A stretch of DNA of 64,000 bases from NCBI RefSeq assembly GCF_002952775.1, contig NZ_CP025066.1:2170001-2234000 (forward strand), written 5' to 3'. Every line of letters starts with the position of its first letter. The stretch's first letter is position 1. The position numbers and the translations under genes were made by a program. The stretch comes from Halalkaliarchaeum desulfuricum (GTDB taxonomy: Archaea; Halobacteriota; Halobacteria; Halobacteriales; Haloferacaceae). A model generated the notes under the pieces. It was given only the letters and a program-made list of their open reading frames with translations, did not search any database and had not been told where the DNA came from. Below, in pieces: positions 1-8,317 of this stretch.

Positions 1-306
1 GACGGACGGTTCACCCTCGGCGTCGCCGGGGGTCGACGGCTGCATGAAACCCTCGATGGCGAGTACACCGTCGCCGTCGGCGACGAGTCGGAGCCGTTCG
101 TCCGCGAGGGCAAAAACGTGTTCGCGAAGTTCGTCGTCGGCGTCGACGACGCCGTCAGACCCCGCGACGAGGTGGTGGTGGTCCACGAGACGGGTTACGT
201 CCTGGCCGTCGGGCGGGCGGAGCTGTCCGCCGCCGGGATGGAAGAGTTCGAAACCGGCATGGCAGTGAAAGTTCGCGAGGGTGCTGGCGATCCGGCGTCC
301 GAGTGA
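1..306 (+). CDS. C-terminal PUA domain of a tRNA-modification protein (ArcS/TgtA2-like), partial
   Basis: The open frame runs in from the window edge and ends at a TGA at 304-306, leaving about 101 residues. The block VREGKNVFAKFVVGVD followed by RPRDEVVVV and LAVGRAELSA is the beta-rich PUA RNA-binding fold found at the C-terminus of archaeosine synthase and archaeal tRNA-guanine transglycosylase. The domain would present tRNA to a catalytic part lying outside the window. The stop codon directly abuts the stop of the convergent MTHFR-like gene. The PUA assignment is fairly firm. The choice of ArcS over TgtA or another PUA enzyme is inference, because the catalytic domain is not visible. Confidence 0.6.
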   Translation, partial: DGRFTLGVAGGRRLHETLDGEYTVAVGDESEPFVREGKNVFAKFVVGVDDAVRPRDEVVVVHETGYVLAVGRAELSAAGMEEFETGMAVKVREGAGDPASE

Positions 307-1875
307 TCAGTCGCCGCTCGTCGGCGGTTCGATGCCGGCGTTCTTGCTGGCGTAATCGCGCCCGAGGAAGTAGTTGAGCCACGAGGAGGTGTTTTCGAGT
401 TCCCAGTCGGGCGGGGGAATGTACAGCTCGCGGAGTTTTTCGCGGGCTTTTTCGGGGCCGCCGTCGGCCTTCAACTCTCTGTACGCCTTCACGTAGATAC
501 ACTTCTGCTCTTCCGGGTGGACTTCACACCAGCCGTCGTAGCTGCCACCGCAGGGGCCGTTGCGCTGGCTTTTCGGGCACTGTGACATCGGACACTGGTA
601 GGCGAGATCGAGGAGCGCACAGTTGCCACACTCCTGGCAGTCGTTGGAGGCGGTTTTGACCATCCGTTCGGTCATCTGGTAGGGCTCCTCGAGCCGGCTG
701 CCGTCGACCTTCTTTGCGCTCCAGCGCATCGGCCCGAAGAGGGCGCCGTCGGGTTCGAACAGCTGGTCGTGCATCACCTTGAACCCGCGGTAGGTAAGCG
801 ACTGTTTGGGCTGTTCGGGGAGGGTGGTTCGTTCCCAGGTGTTGAGCCCCGTTTCGGGGTCGCGTTCGTAGTAGTAGAAGCCGTCCTCCATGGGGTAGTC
901 GAACTCCTCGACGATTTCGCGCCACTCGGGCACGAGCTCTTCACCGCGTTCGACGACGTACTCGACGCCGTCGTGATCGACCTCGTGGCCGGCGATGTGG
1001 ACGCCGTCGTAGCCCATCCCCTTCATGAAGGCGTACATCTTGGCGGCACGCTCCAGACGGGCTTGCTTGCCGTCGTCGTCGTTTTCTTCAGCCTCGGTTT
1101 CGATATCCTCGAGGAGATCGTCAGTGACGATGACGCCCGGGATGCGGTTTTTGTTCATCGCGTTCGCCGAGCCGGGATCCAGCACGTAGATGTTGCCGAT
1201 CACGGGCACGTCGAGGTCGTGATCCTCGACGTACTGCAGCAGTTCGTGGAACTTGCGAGCATCGTAGCCCACCTGTGGGATCACGAACCGGGCGCCCTGC
1301 TCGATTTTCTTTTCGAGTTTCCAGTACTGGGGAACGAGTTCGGATTCGAGCCGTTTGAAGGGGGAGACGGCGACGCCGGCGAAGAAGTCGGTGGGTTCGA
1401 GACTCTTCTCGCGACCGAACTTGTCGGTGTACTCGAGCCCCTCGTTGAGATCCGAGATGAGATCCATGATCTGAACCGGGTCGAGGTCGTAGACGGGTCG
1501 AGACTGGCCCTGATAGCCGTCGTTCTGGTAGTCGCCGGTCATCACGAGCAGGTTCTGGATCCCCTCCCGGTCCATCGCGTACAGCAGGCTCTCGAGCTGG
1601 TTGCGGTTCTTGTCTTTCGCGGTGAAGTGCACGAGCGGATCCACGTCGAGATCCTGGAGCTTCATCCCGAGGTACTCCGCGGAGATCGCCGGGTTACCCC
1701 CCGCGTTTTCCGTCACCGAAATGCCATCGACGACGTCACCTTCCGAGGCGATTTCCGCCGCCTCGAACACCGCGTCCTGTTGTTGCTCGCGCGCGCCGCG
1801 TCCGGGAACGTGTTCCCACGTCACTCCGAACTCCTCGTCGTCGAGAATCGATTCCTTGAACGTGTTCGTAGTCAC
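307..1875 (-). CDS. Methylenetetrahydrofolate reductase-like protein with C-terminal Cys-rich domain
   Basis: The protein has 522 residues. Residues about 15-330 look like the MTHFR TIM barrel: GDVVDGISVTENAGGNP near the start, then LLVMTGDYQNDGYQG and the FFAGVAVSPF strand. This family interconverts methylene- and methyl-C1 carriers; in haloarchaea the carrier is expected to be a folate. A C-terminal cysteine cluster spans residues about 413-459 (CQECGNC, CPMSQCPKSQ, CGGSYDGWC), the MTHFR C-terminal zinc or iron-sulfur type domain that follows the catalytic domain in several archaea and bacteria. The long N-terminal extension is acidic, as in halophiles. The gene is monocistronic, with a TATA box just upstream, and convergent with the PUA gene. 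The exact substrate carrier is inference. Confidence 0.85.
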   Translation of the reverse strand: MTTNTFKESILDDEEFGVTWEHVPGRGAREQQQDAVFEAAEIASEGDVVDGISVTENAGGNPAISAEYLGMKLQDLDVDPLVHFTAKDKNRNQLESLLYAMDREGIQNLLVMTGDYQNDGYQGQSRPVYDLDPVQIMDLISDLNEGLEYTDKFGREKSLEPTDFFAGVAVSPFKRLESELVPQYWKLEKKIEQGARFVIPQVGYDARKFHELLQYVEDHDLDVPVIGNIYVLDPGSANAMNKNRIPGVIVTDDLLEDIETEAEENDDDGKQARLERAAKMYAFMKGMGYDGVHIAGHEVDHDGVEYVVERGEELVPEWREIVEEFDYPMEDGFYYYERDPETGLNTWERTTLPEQPKQSLTYRGFKVMHDQLFEPDGALFGPMRWSAKKVDGSRLEEPYQMTERMVKTASNDCQECGNCALLDLAYQCPMSQCPKSQRNGPCGGSYDGWCEVHPEEQKCIYVKAYRELKADGGPEKAREKLRELYIPPPDWELENTSSWLNYFLGRDYASKNAGIEPPTSGD

Positions 1876-1917
1876 AGTAATGGAATACTACGGTCTCTGG
1901 TCCGTAATTGCCTCTCC

Positions 1918-1926
1918 TTATATATT
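1918..1926 (-). promoter_or_regulatory. TATA box for the MTHFR-like gene
   Basis: The + strand reads ttatatatt, that is aatatataa on the coding strand. It is centred about 47 nt before the ATG at 1875. Archaeal transcription starts about 25 nt downstream of the box, predicting a short leader of about 20 nt. A second A/T-rich block (tttaaat, 1933-1939) is an alternative. Confidence 0.45.
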
Positions 1927-1964
1927 GAACCTGTTTAAATAGCCCCGCTCGGTGCGTCGATCGA

Positions 1965-2705
1965 TCACGGCATCGCGTCGGAAAGCGTCACGTAATGTCC
2001 GTCCGGATCCCTGATCCGAACGCCCTCCTCGACGGATTCCCGCTTCGTAATTCGGTCGGAAATCTCGTCGGCGGCCGCCTCCGGATCGGTAGCTTCGATT
2101 CCGAGATCGACGTGGACGCCTCCCCGGGCGTCCGCAAGTCCGAGGTGCGGTTCCCACAGTTCGAGATCGAATGAGCCGGTCGAGAGCCGCGTTCTGCGAC
2201 GCTTCGATCCTCGATCCACGACGTCGAACCCCAGATCGACGTAACGGGCCTCCGCAGTAGGGAGATCCTCGACTTCCAGTACCACCTCGAAGATCCGCGT
2301 CAGTTCGGGTTCCCCGGTTCCGCTGGGTGGATCCACGCCGGCGATCTCGACGCAGTTCCCCTCCGGATCGTCGGCGTACAGCGATCGCATCGAGCCGAAG
2401 TCGACTTCCTGGAGTTCGAGCGTCTCGTCGAGACGGGCGTACCAGTCGTCGTAGACGTCTCTGGGGCAAGCAAAGGCGAAGTGGGTGTGAAGTCCCCCGC
2501 GTGGGACGCCGTTCGGTCGTCGCAGCTCGAGGTCGCTTCCGTTTTCGTTTCGGGAACCATCGGTGTTGCCGCCCGAACCGACCGGGAACACAACCTCACG
2601 GTCGGAGCGATGAGCCGGATCGAGATCCAGCTGCTCTCGATAGAAGTCGACGACTGGATCGAGATACTTCACTTCCAGCGCGAGCCGCTTGCAGCCACCG
2701 AGCAT
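1965..2705 (-). CDS. VOC-family (glyoxalase/dioxygenase fold) protein, two modules
   Basis: The 246-residue protein contains two repeated beta-alpha-beta-beta-beta units. The first opens with LALEVKYLDPVVDFYREQLDL and closes with SLYADDPEGNCVEIAG. The second opens with FEVVLEVEDLPTAEARYVDLG and closes with VRIRDPDGHYVTLSDA. The DPEGN and DPDGH turns near the end of each unit are typical of vicinal-oxygen-chelate proteins such as glyoxalase I and extradiol dioxygenases. Candidate metal ligands are the His in HTHFAF and the Glu in CVEI. The substrate cannot be read from the sequence. It is 6 nt downstream of the DUF2892 gene on the same strand and may be co-transcribed with it. Confidence 0.8.
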   Translation of the reverse strand: MLGGCKRLALEVKYLDPVVDFYREQLDLDPAHRSDREVVFPVGSGGNTDGSRNENGSDLELRRPNGVPRGGLHTHFAFACPRDVYDDWYARLDETLELQEVDFGSMRSLYADDPEGNCVEIAGVDPPSGTGEPELTRIFEVVLEVEDLPTAEARYVDLGFDVVDRGSKRRRTRLSTGSFDLELWEPHLGLADARGGVHVDLGIEATDPEAAADEISDRITKRESVEEGVRIRDPDGHYVTLSDAMP

Positions 2706-2711
2706 CGCCGG

Positions 2712-2927
2712 CTATCGCTTGCAGGTGGAAACTCCCAGCACCTGGTACGCGCCACAGGTGCCGGACGCTCCTGTCGCGAGCAGAACAATCGCGACGATCC
2801 CGAGAACGAGCGCAACGACACCGCTCGCTGCGAGCAGTCCAGCGAGGATTCCAAGTGACGCGAGGCCGACGACGGCGCCCATCGCGATCCTTACAAGACG
2901 GTCAACTTCGCCGACGTTACGTTCCAT
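2712..2927 (-). CDS. Small DUF2892 (YgaP-like) membrane protein
   Basis: A 71-residue protein with an N-terminal MERNVGEVDRLVRI segment and two closely spaced hydrophobic helices (AMGAVVGLASLGILAGLLA and VVALVLGIVAIVLLATG). It ends in a short tail with two cysteines (TCGAYQVLGVSTCK). The layout matches the DUF2892 inner-membrane family. In bacterial YgaP this module is fused to a rhodanese; here it stands alone. No function is established for the stand-alone form. The paired cysteines could be redox active, which is speculation. Confidence 0.7.
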   Translation of the reverse strand: MERNVGEVDRLVRIAMGAVVGLASLGILAGLLAASGVVALVLGIVAIVLLATGASGTCGAYQVLGVSTCKR

Positions 2928-2990
2928 GTGTGGTTATCGTGTTCGCGGAGGATAACGCTTGTGCGGAGCGTTCCCGAACCGTTCGTTCGG

Positions 2991-4043
2991 TCACTCGTCG
3001 GGATCGTAGTGCTCTCCGGCGGCGTCCGGCATCCGGGTGCGGCCGACGAATGTGAGCACGACGAGTACGGCCACGTACGGGATGATTCCGACGAGCGTCG
3101 AAGATATTTCGATGCCGGCGATCCGCTGGAGTTCGAGCTGTAACGCGTCGAGTCCCGCGAAGAAAAACGAGGCCACGGCGGCGCCGATGGGGTTGTAGTT
3201 ACCGATCAGGTACGTGGTAATACCGATCCAGCCGCGGCCGTCGATCATCGTCTCGCCGCCGCCCACGAACTGGCCGGTGTTGAGCGCGAGTCCGGCGCCG
3301 CCGATACCACAGTAGACGCCGGAAAGCAGTACCCCCGTGTACCGGATCTTCCGAACGTCGACCCCGACGGTGTCGAGGGTTTTGGGGTCCTCGCCGCTGG
3401 CCTGGAGGTGTTTTCCGAACGCCGTCCGGTTCAGTAGATACCACGAGAAGGGGACAGCAACGAACAGCAGGTAGACAGGTGCGCTCACGTCGAACAGGGC
3501 GGGACCGACGTACGGCAGCTCCGACAGGACCGGTATCGGGATCGTGTCCAGGGTGCCGACGCTCGGGCTGTTGACCGTCTCCCAGATGATGATGCTGCCG
3601 AAGGGTGCGATCCCGAGCGCGATCAACCAGACTGCCAGCCCGGCGATGATCTGGTCGGCCTTGTACTCGATACACACCGCCGCAAAGAGGAACGCGACGA
3701 ACGCGCTGGCCACCACGGCCGCGAAGAAGGCCACCAACATCCCCTCCGCATCCCTGCCGCCGAGCGCCCACATCACGGCGATTGCTGTAAAGGCGGCAAT
3801 TATCAACAGGCCCTCGAGGCCAATGTTGATGACGCCGGACTTCTCGGCGAAGATCCCGCCCATTCCGGCAAAGGCTATCGGGACTGTCAATCGGAGCGCG
3901 CTGCGCACGTACGAGGCGTCGACGACGCCCACCACGTCCGCGCCGATTTCCCGAAACCCGGGCACCATCGCAACGACGAACAGGAGTGCGATAATTGCTC
4001 CCGCGACGACTCCCGATCGACGCGAAAGTCGCGGGCTATCCAT
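2991..4043 (-). CDS. Nucleoside-type ABC transporter permease 2
   Basis: This is a hydrophobic protein of about 350 residues in the branched-chain-type permease family used by BMP nucleoside transporters (YufQ/NupQ type). The signature stretch EKSGVINIGLEGLLIIAAF follows the second membrane helix, and about nine further hydrophobic segments are visible. ATG 4043 is preferred over a GTG at 4052, giving an 8-nt overlap with the upstream permease and suggesting translational coupling. It would form one half of the membrane channel with permease 1 and be driven by the ATPase at 5222-6796. It is the last gene of a four-gene operon. The nucleoside substrate is inferred from the BMP-family binding protein. 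Confidence 0.88.
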   Translation of the reverse strand: MDSPRLSRRSGVVAGAIIALLFVVAMVPGFREIGADVVGVVDASYVRSALRLTVPIAFAGMGGIFAEKSGVINIGLEGLLIIAAFTAIAVMWALGGRDAEGMLVAFFAAVVASAFVAFLFAAVCIEYKADQIIAGLAVWLIALGIAPFGSIIIWETVNSPSVGTLDTIPIPVLSELPYVGPALFDVSAPVYLLFVAVPFSWYLLNRTAFGKHLQASGEDPKTLDTVGVDVRKIRYTGVLLSGVYCGIGGAGLALNTGQFVGGGETMIDGRGWIGITTYLIGNYNPIGAAVASFFFAGLDALQLELQRIAGIEISSTLVGIIPYVAVLVVLTFVGRTRMPDAAGEHYDPDE

Positions 4044-5229
4044 CAGTTTCACCCCCGTCGGTCACTGCAGCCTCGGTGCCGCCCGTCCCGTAGCCGGCAC
4101 GTTTTCCGAGCATCCGGAAGAACTCCGGCATCGCGACGAACAGGATAATCAGCCCGCGAAGCACTTCGATCAGTTCGTTCGGGACGCCCAGCGCGAAGTC
4201 GATCTGGAGTGCGCCGGCTTTCAGGGCACCGAACAGCACGGCCGCCGGGATCACCCCGAGCGGGTTGTTTCCGGCCAGGATCGAGACGGCAATACCGTCG
4301 AATCCGAGCGGTGGCATCTCGGTCTGGAACCGGTAGAGAATCATCAACACGTACATCGAACCGCCGATTCCCCCCAGGGCCCCCGAAAGCGTCATGCTCG
4401 TGACGATGTTTTGTTCCGCGTTGACGCCGCCGTATTCGGCTGCATCGGGTGCGAGGCCACTCGTCCGCAGTTCGTAGCCGATCACGGTGCGCTTGTACAG
4501 CAGATACACCCCGATGGCGACGACCAACCCGGAAACCAGTGCGATAAGCGAAAAGCGCGTCCCGCCGATGGTCGGGGACAGTCGGACGAAATCCGGTACA
4601 GCAACTGTCTGGACAGCGTCGACTGTGGGATCGCCGACGTGGTTTCGCACCAGATAGAAGGTGATTCCAAACGCCACGAAGTTGAGCATGATCGTCGTGA
4701 TCACTTCGTGGGCGTCGGCGTACGCTTTCATCGCTCCCGGGATGGCGCCGTAAAAGCCGCCGCCGGCCGCACCGACCACTACCGAAAGCGGCACCAGAAG
4801 GAGAGCACCGATCAGGTTTTCGGGAACGTACGGTGCGAGCCAGATAACTGTTAGCGCGCTCGCGAGTGCGCCAACAACCATCTGTCCCTGCGTTCCGATG
4901 TTGAAAAGACCCGCACGGAACGCCACCGCCACCGACAGCCCGGTGAAAAGCAAAAGCGTTGTCTCCTGAAGGGTAAGGCCGATGTTCACGGGTGTCCCGA
5001 ACGCACCGTAAACCAGCATCGCGTACACCTCGACCGGATTGTAGCAGAACTCTACGCCCGCGATGGTGAACGCCGGGATCCGACACGTCGCGACCGCACC
5101 GGAGACGAACACGAGAACACCGCCGACCAGGCTCGCAAACACCAGCGCGGCCAGACTGATCGCGATCCGTTCGGTCCCCGAGGTGTCCACGAGTCGATCC
5201 AGCAGACGCTCGATCGACTCCCTATTCAT
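4036..5229 (-). CDS. Nucleoside-type ABC transporter permease 1
   Basis: This 397-residue multi-spanning permease is homologous to permease 2. The conserved block FRAGLFNIGTQGQMVVGAL corresponds to the NIG-x-G loop of branched-chain-type permeases, and FYGAIPGAMKAYADAHEVI is the cytoplasmic coupling loop that contacts the ATPase. An N-terminal cytosolic segment of about 20 residues precedes the first helix. The start overlaps the ATPase stop by 8 nt and the end overlaps permease 2 by 8 nt, so all are likely made from one transcript. The C-terminus is a short hydrophilic Gly/Asp tail. Confidence 0.88.
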   Translation of the reverse strand: MNRESIERLLDRLVDTSGTERIAISLAALVFASLVGGVLVFVSGAVATCRIPAFTIAGVEFCYNPVEVYAMLVYGAFGTPVNIGLTLQETTLLLFTGLSVAVAFRAGLFNIGTQGQMVVGALASALTVIWLAPYVPENLIGALLLVPLSVVVGAAGGGFYGAIPGAMKAYADAHEVITTIMLNFVAFGITFYLVRNHVGDPTVDAVQTVAVPDFVRLSPTIGGTRFSLIALVSGLVVAIGVYLLYKRTVIGYELRTSGLAPDAAEYGGVNAEQNIVTSMTLSGALGGIGGSMYVLMILYRFQTEMPPLGFDGIAVSILAGNNPLGVIPAAVLFGALKAGALQIDFALGVPNELIEVLRGLIILFVAMPEFFRMLGKRAGYGTGGTEAAVTDGGETDG

Positions 5230-6796
5230 CGTCTCCCTCCGGATACTCGCCGGCCATCAACAGGCCGATCTCCGCTTCCGTCACCTCGTCCGGATCAACC
5301 ACGTCCATGAACCGACCGTCGTACATAATTGCCATTCGGTCGGAGAGTCGCTGCACCTCTTCCAGTTTAGAGGAAACGAGCAACAGTCCGACCCCCTCCG
5401 TTTTGAGATCCAGCAGCCGGTTGTGAACGAACTCGATGCTGCCAATATCGACGCCGCGCGTCGGCTGAGAGGCGACAACGAGCGATGGGTCCCGTTCGAG
5501 TTCGCGTCCGACGACAAACTTCTGCTGGTTCCCTCCCGAAAGCGAGCGGGCTGACGTGGTGGGGTCCGGCGGCCTGACATCGTACTCGTCGATGATCGCG
5601 TCCGTGTATTCTCCAGTGTGGTCCCAGTCGACGAACCCACCGTCGGCGAATCCCGGGAGCCGCTGGGTGCCCAAAAGCGCGTTCCGGCGGAGATCGTAGT
5701 TCAACACGAGACTCCGGCGCTGTCGGTCTTCAGCGATGTACGACATCCCGGCGGCGATCCGCTCGCGTCGAGTATTGTCAGTGACGTCCGCCCCATCCAG
5801 CAGTATCCGCCCCGAATTGGCAGGGCGCAATCCGGTGATCGCTTCGACGAGTTCCGACTGCCCGTTGCCGTCGACGCCCGCGATTCCGAAGATCTCCCCG
5901 TTGGCGACCGAAAACGACACCCCGTCGACCGCCCGCACGCCGCGGTCGTCGTCGACTTCGAGGTCCTCGACCGCGAGGGTCGTCTCCCCCAGGTCGACCG
6001 CCGTTCTCCCCACATCCAGCAGCACCTCGCGTCCGACCATCATCGTGGCAAGCTCTTCGCGTGTCGTCTCGGCGGTGTCGACAGTGCCGACCAGCTTCCC
6101 ATCCCTGAGAACGCTTATCTCGTCGGCAGCCCGGAGAGCCTCCCCGAGTTTGTGCGTGATGAAGATAATCGTCTTGCCATCTGCAACGAGCTCGTCGAAG
6201 ATGTCGAACAGCGACTCGACTTCCTGGGGTGTCAACACCGCCGTCGGTTCATCGAGGATGAGAATGTCTGCTCCTCGATAGAGGGCCTTCAATATCTCGA
6301 GCCGCTGCTGCTCGCCAACGCTGATTTCGTGGACCTGTTCGGTCGGATCGATGTCGAACCCGTACCGATCGGCGAGCTCTCTGGTCTCCGCGATCGCGCG
6401 CTCTTCGTCGGTCATGAGGCCGAAGAACTTCGTCGGCTCCTCCCCCAGAACCAGGTTCTCCGCGACAGTCATAGGGGGAATCAGCATGAAGTGTTGGTGG
6501 ATCATCCCGATCCCGGCGTCGATCGCATCGCGCGGACTGCCGAACGTCCGTTCGATCCCGTCGACGACGAGCGTCCCCTCCGTGGGCTCGTAGAGACCGT
6601 ACAGGACGTTCATGAGCGTCGTTTTGCCGGCGCCGTTCTCGCCGACCAGCGCGTGTACGGAGCCACGCTCGATGGCAAAGTCGACGTCGTCATTGGCCAC
6701 CACTCCGGGGAACCGTTTCGTGATCCCCTCCATCCTGACGGCGTAGTCGCCGCTTTCGGTTCCCCCGTCGTTGTCAGCTCCCACGTGCTCTCTCAT
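5222..6796 (-). CDS. ABC transporter ATP-binding protein, tandem-domain nucleoside/sugar type
   Basis: The 524-residue protein carries two ATPase modules, as in RbsA/MglA and YufO/NupO. The first has Walker A GENGAGKTT near residue 54, signature ISVGEQQRLEILKAL, and Walker B DILILDEPTAVLTPQE. The second has a degenerate Walker A (GVDGNGQSE), signature LSGGNQQKFVVGREL and a substituted Walker B (LVVASQPTRGVD). One active and one degenerate site is usual for this family. It powers the two permeases encoded directly downstream. The start lies 10 nt after the binding-protein stop, within the same operon. Confidence 0.92.
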   Translation of the reverse strand: MREHVGADNDGGTESGDYAVRMEGITKRFPGVVANDDVDFAIERGSVHALVGENGAGKTTLMNVLYGLYEPTEGTLVVDGIERTFGSPRDAIDAGIGMIHQHFMLIPPMTVAENLVLGEEPTKFFGLMTDEERAIAETRELADRYGFDIDPTEQVHEISVGEQQRLEILKALYRGADILILDEPTAVLTPQEVESLFDIFDELVADGKTIIFITHKLGEALRAADEISVLRDGKLVGTVDTAETTREELATMMVGREVLLDVGRTAVDLGETTLAVEDLEVDDDRGVRAVDGVSFSVANGEIFGIAGVDGNGQSELVEAITGLRPANSGRILLDGADVTDNTRRERIAAGMSYIAEDRQRRSLVLNYDLRRNALLGTQRLPGFADGGFVDWDHTGEYTDAIIDEYDVRPPDPTTSARSLSGGNQQKFVVGRELERDPSLVVASQPTRGVDIGSIEFVHNRLLDLKTEGVGLLLVSSKLEEVQRLSDRMAIMYDGRFMDVVDPDEVTEAEIGLLMAGEYPEGDDE

Positions 6797-6805
6797 TCTA
6801 AGCGG

Positions 6806-7870
6806 CTACACGTCGTCGAGGTTGTCGGGAACCGTAATGTCACCGTCCACGATGGCCTCCCGCGTCGATTCGAGTTCGTCGGTGATTTCTGCGGGAAGTT
6901 CACCCTCGAAGTCCTGACCGATCACCGCAGAGACGCCGTCCTCGGCGATGCCGAGGTCGTTCAGTTCCCCACCGCGGAAATCGTCCTCGAGGGTGTTTTC
7001 GATCGATTCGTACACTGCGACATTCACGCGCTTGAGCATCGAGGCGAGGATCACGTCGGAGAACTCGGGGGCAGTCACCGACTGGTCGTCGTCGACACCG
7101 ATCGCGTACCGCCCCTCGGATTGGGCTGCTTCGAAGACACCCGAGCCGGTGCCGCCGGCGGCGTGATACACGACGTCTGCGCCGTCGTTATACATCGAGG
7201 AGGCAATCTCCTGGCCTGTCGACGGGTCGTTCCAGTCGCCTGCGTATGCGGAGGTGAACTCGATGTCCTCGTCGACGTACTCGACGCCGGCCTTGTAGCC
7301 CGCCTCGAACCGTTCGATCAACGGAACCTCCTGCCCGCCGACGAACCCGACCATCCGCTCGTCAGTGTTCGTCGAGCCGCCGCCGTGGTCGTAGTCCATT
7401 CCAGTCAGCATGCCGGCCAGCACACCGACCTGAAATGAGCCCTCCTGTTCTCTGAAGATGTAGTTCGCAACGTTGTCGACGAACCCGTCGTCGCCCTCGA
7501 CGACGCCGTCGACGATCATGAAGTTCTCGTCCGGGAACTCCTGTGCGTTGTCGAGGAGATCGGACTCCTGAACGAAGCCGATACAGCAGATAAGGTCGAA
7601 GTCGGGGTTCTCGCTGCTTGCGAACCGACGCTGAAGTTCCCCCACCTCGTCAGGGCCGCCGGGTTCGGCGTTCTGGTAGTCGAGTTCGAAGTCCGCTTCA
7701 GCCTCCTGCACCCCGGTGTGAGCCATGTCATTGAACGACTGATCGCCAAGTCCCCCAGTCGCATACACCATCCCGACGTTGAAGTCGGCACCCTCTCCGT
7801 TACCCATACAGCCGGCGATGGCGGCTGCTGTTCCCGCGCTGACCGTTGTCAGAAAGTTTCGCCGATCCAT
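6806..7870 (-). CDS. BMP-family nucleoside-binding lipoprotein (TAT-exported)
   Basis: The first gene of the transporter operon. Starting at 7870 the protein begins MDRRNFLTTVSAG and continues through AAAIAGCMGN, a twin-arginine signal followed by a lipobox Cys, which is the usual export and anchoring route in haloarchaea. An earlier in-frame start (7921) would bury the RR motif 18 residues in and is less likely. The mature part has the Bmp fold: FNVGMVYATGGLGDQSFND at the start, then YIFREQEGSFQVGVLAGMLT and VVYHAAGGTGSGVFEAA. BMP proteins bind purine nucleosides outside the cell and hand them to the ABC channel. The exact ligand is inference. Confidence 0.88.
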   Translation of the reverse strand: MDRRNFLTTVSAGTAAAIAGCMGNGEGADFNVGMVYATGGLGDQSFNDMAHTGVQEAEADFELDYQNAEPGGPDEVGELQRRFASSENPDFDLICCIGFVQESDLLDNAQEFPDENFMIVDGVVEGDDGFVDNVANYIFREQEGSFQVGVLAGMLTGMDYDHGGGSTNTDERMVGFVGGQEVPLIERFEAGYKAGVEYVDEDIEFTSAYAGDWNDPSTGQEIASSMYNDGADVVYHAAGGTGSGVFEAAQSEGRYAIGVDDDQSVTAPEFSDVILASMLKRVNVAVYESIENTLEDDFRGGELNDLGIAEDGVSAVIGQDFEGELPAEITDELESTREAIVDGDITVPDNLDDV

Positions 7871-7952
7871 ATCATCCGTTGTCACACACTGGCTATTGAT
7901 TGTTACGAAGCAGTAAAACACGAGAAACGTCCCGACGAATAAACGGGAGCAG

Positions 7953-8153
7953 TCACCGGAGTGTGATGCCCTGACGTGTCAGATACTCGCCTACTGCCTT
8001 GATCTCGACCGGACTCCCGATTATTCGGCAGTGATCGTGATCCCGGAACACGGTAACGGTGAATTGGTTTTCGATGTGGTCCTCCATCCCGTCCAGTGCA
8101 CCACACGGTAAGACGATCTGCGTGCTGTCGCGGAGACGGGAGGGATCCGGCAT
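7953..8153 (-). CDS. Small haloarchaeal conserved protein (VNG_1110C-like)
   Basis: A 66-residue protein starting MPDPSRLRDSTQIVLPCGAL and ending VGEYLTRQGITLR. The stretch QFTVTVFRDHDHCRIIGSP looks like a compact beta-sheet domain. I recognise it as a small conserved family restricted to haloarchaea and usually annotated VNG_1110C family; no function is known to me. It sits upstream of the nucleoside transporter operon on the same strand, separated by about 80 nt, and diverges from the GGGPS-like gene. It has no signal peptide or membrane segment. Confidence 0.6.
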   Translation of the reverse strand: MPDPSRLRDSTQIVLPCGALDGMEDHIENQFTVTVFRDHDHCRIIGSPVEIKAVGEYLTRQGITLR

Positions 8154-8283
8154 CGACTCTATCGGGTGGTTCGATGCGCCACGTATAATCGTGTCGAAAT
8201 ACTATGGTGTCAGTCCGACCGTCAGATCCCGCCCGATGGACTGGTTCGTCACGGGAAACGCTACAAACGCGCTGCAAACGCAG

Positions 8284-8293
8284 CGCTTATTCG
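8284..8293 (+). promoter_or_regulatory. TATA box for the GGGPS-like gene
   Basis: The sequence cgcttattcg is centred 30 nt before the ATG at 8318, the spacing expected for a leaderless haloarchaeal transcript. This supports 8318 as the start rather than the longer in-frame ORF beginning at 8204, which would place the box inside the coding region. Confidence 0.4.
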
Positions 8294-8317
8294 ATCAGGC
8301 GGGGCAGCATACGTGTG

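Noticed and set aside
769-1938. A long + strand open frame of 389 codons opposite the MTHFR-like gene
   Set aside because: GC-rich haloarchaeal genes often leave an open antisense frame. The translation is Val/Leu/His-rich and matches no family, while the minus strand encodes a clear enzyme.
5618-7438. A 606-codon + strand frame across the ABC transporter ATPase and binding-protein genes
   Set aside because: It is antisense to two well-supported genes and has no recognisable domain.
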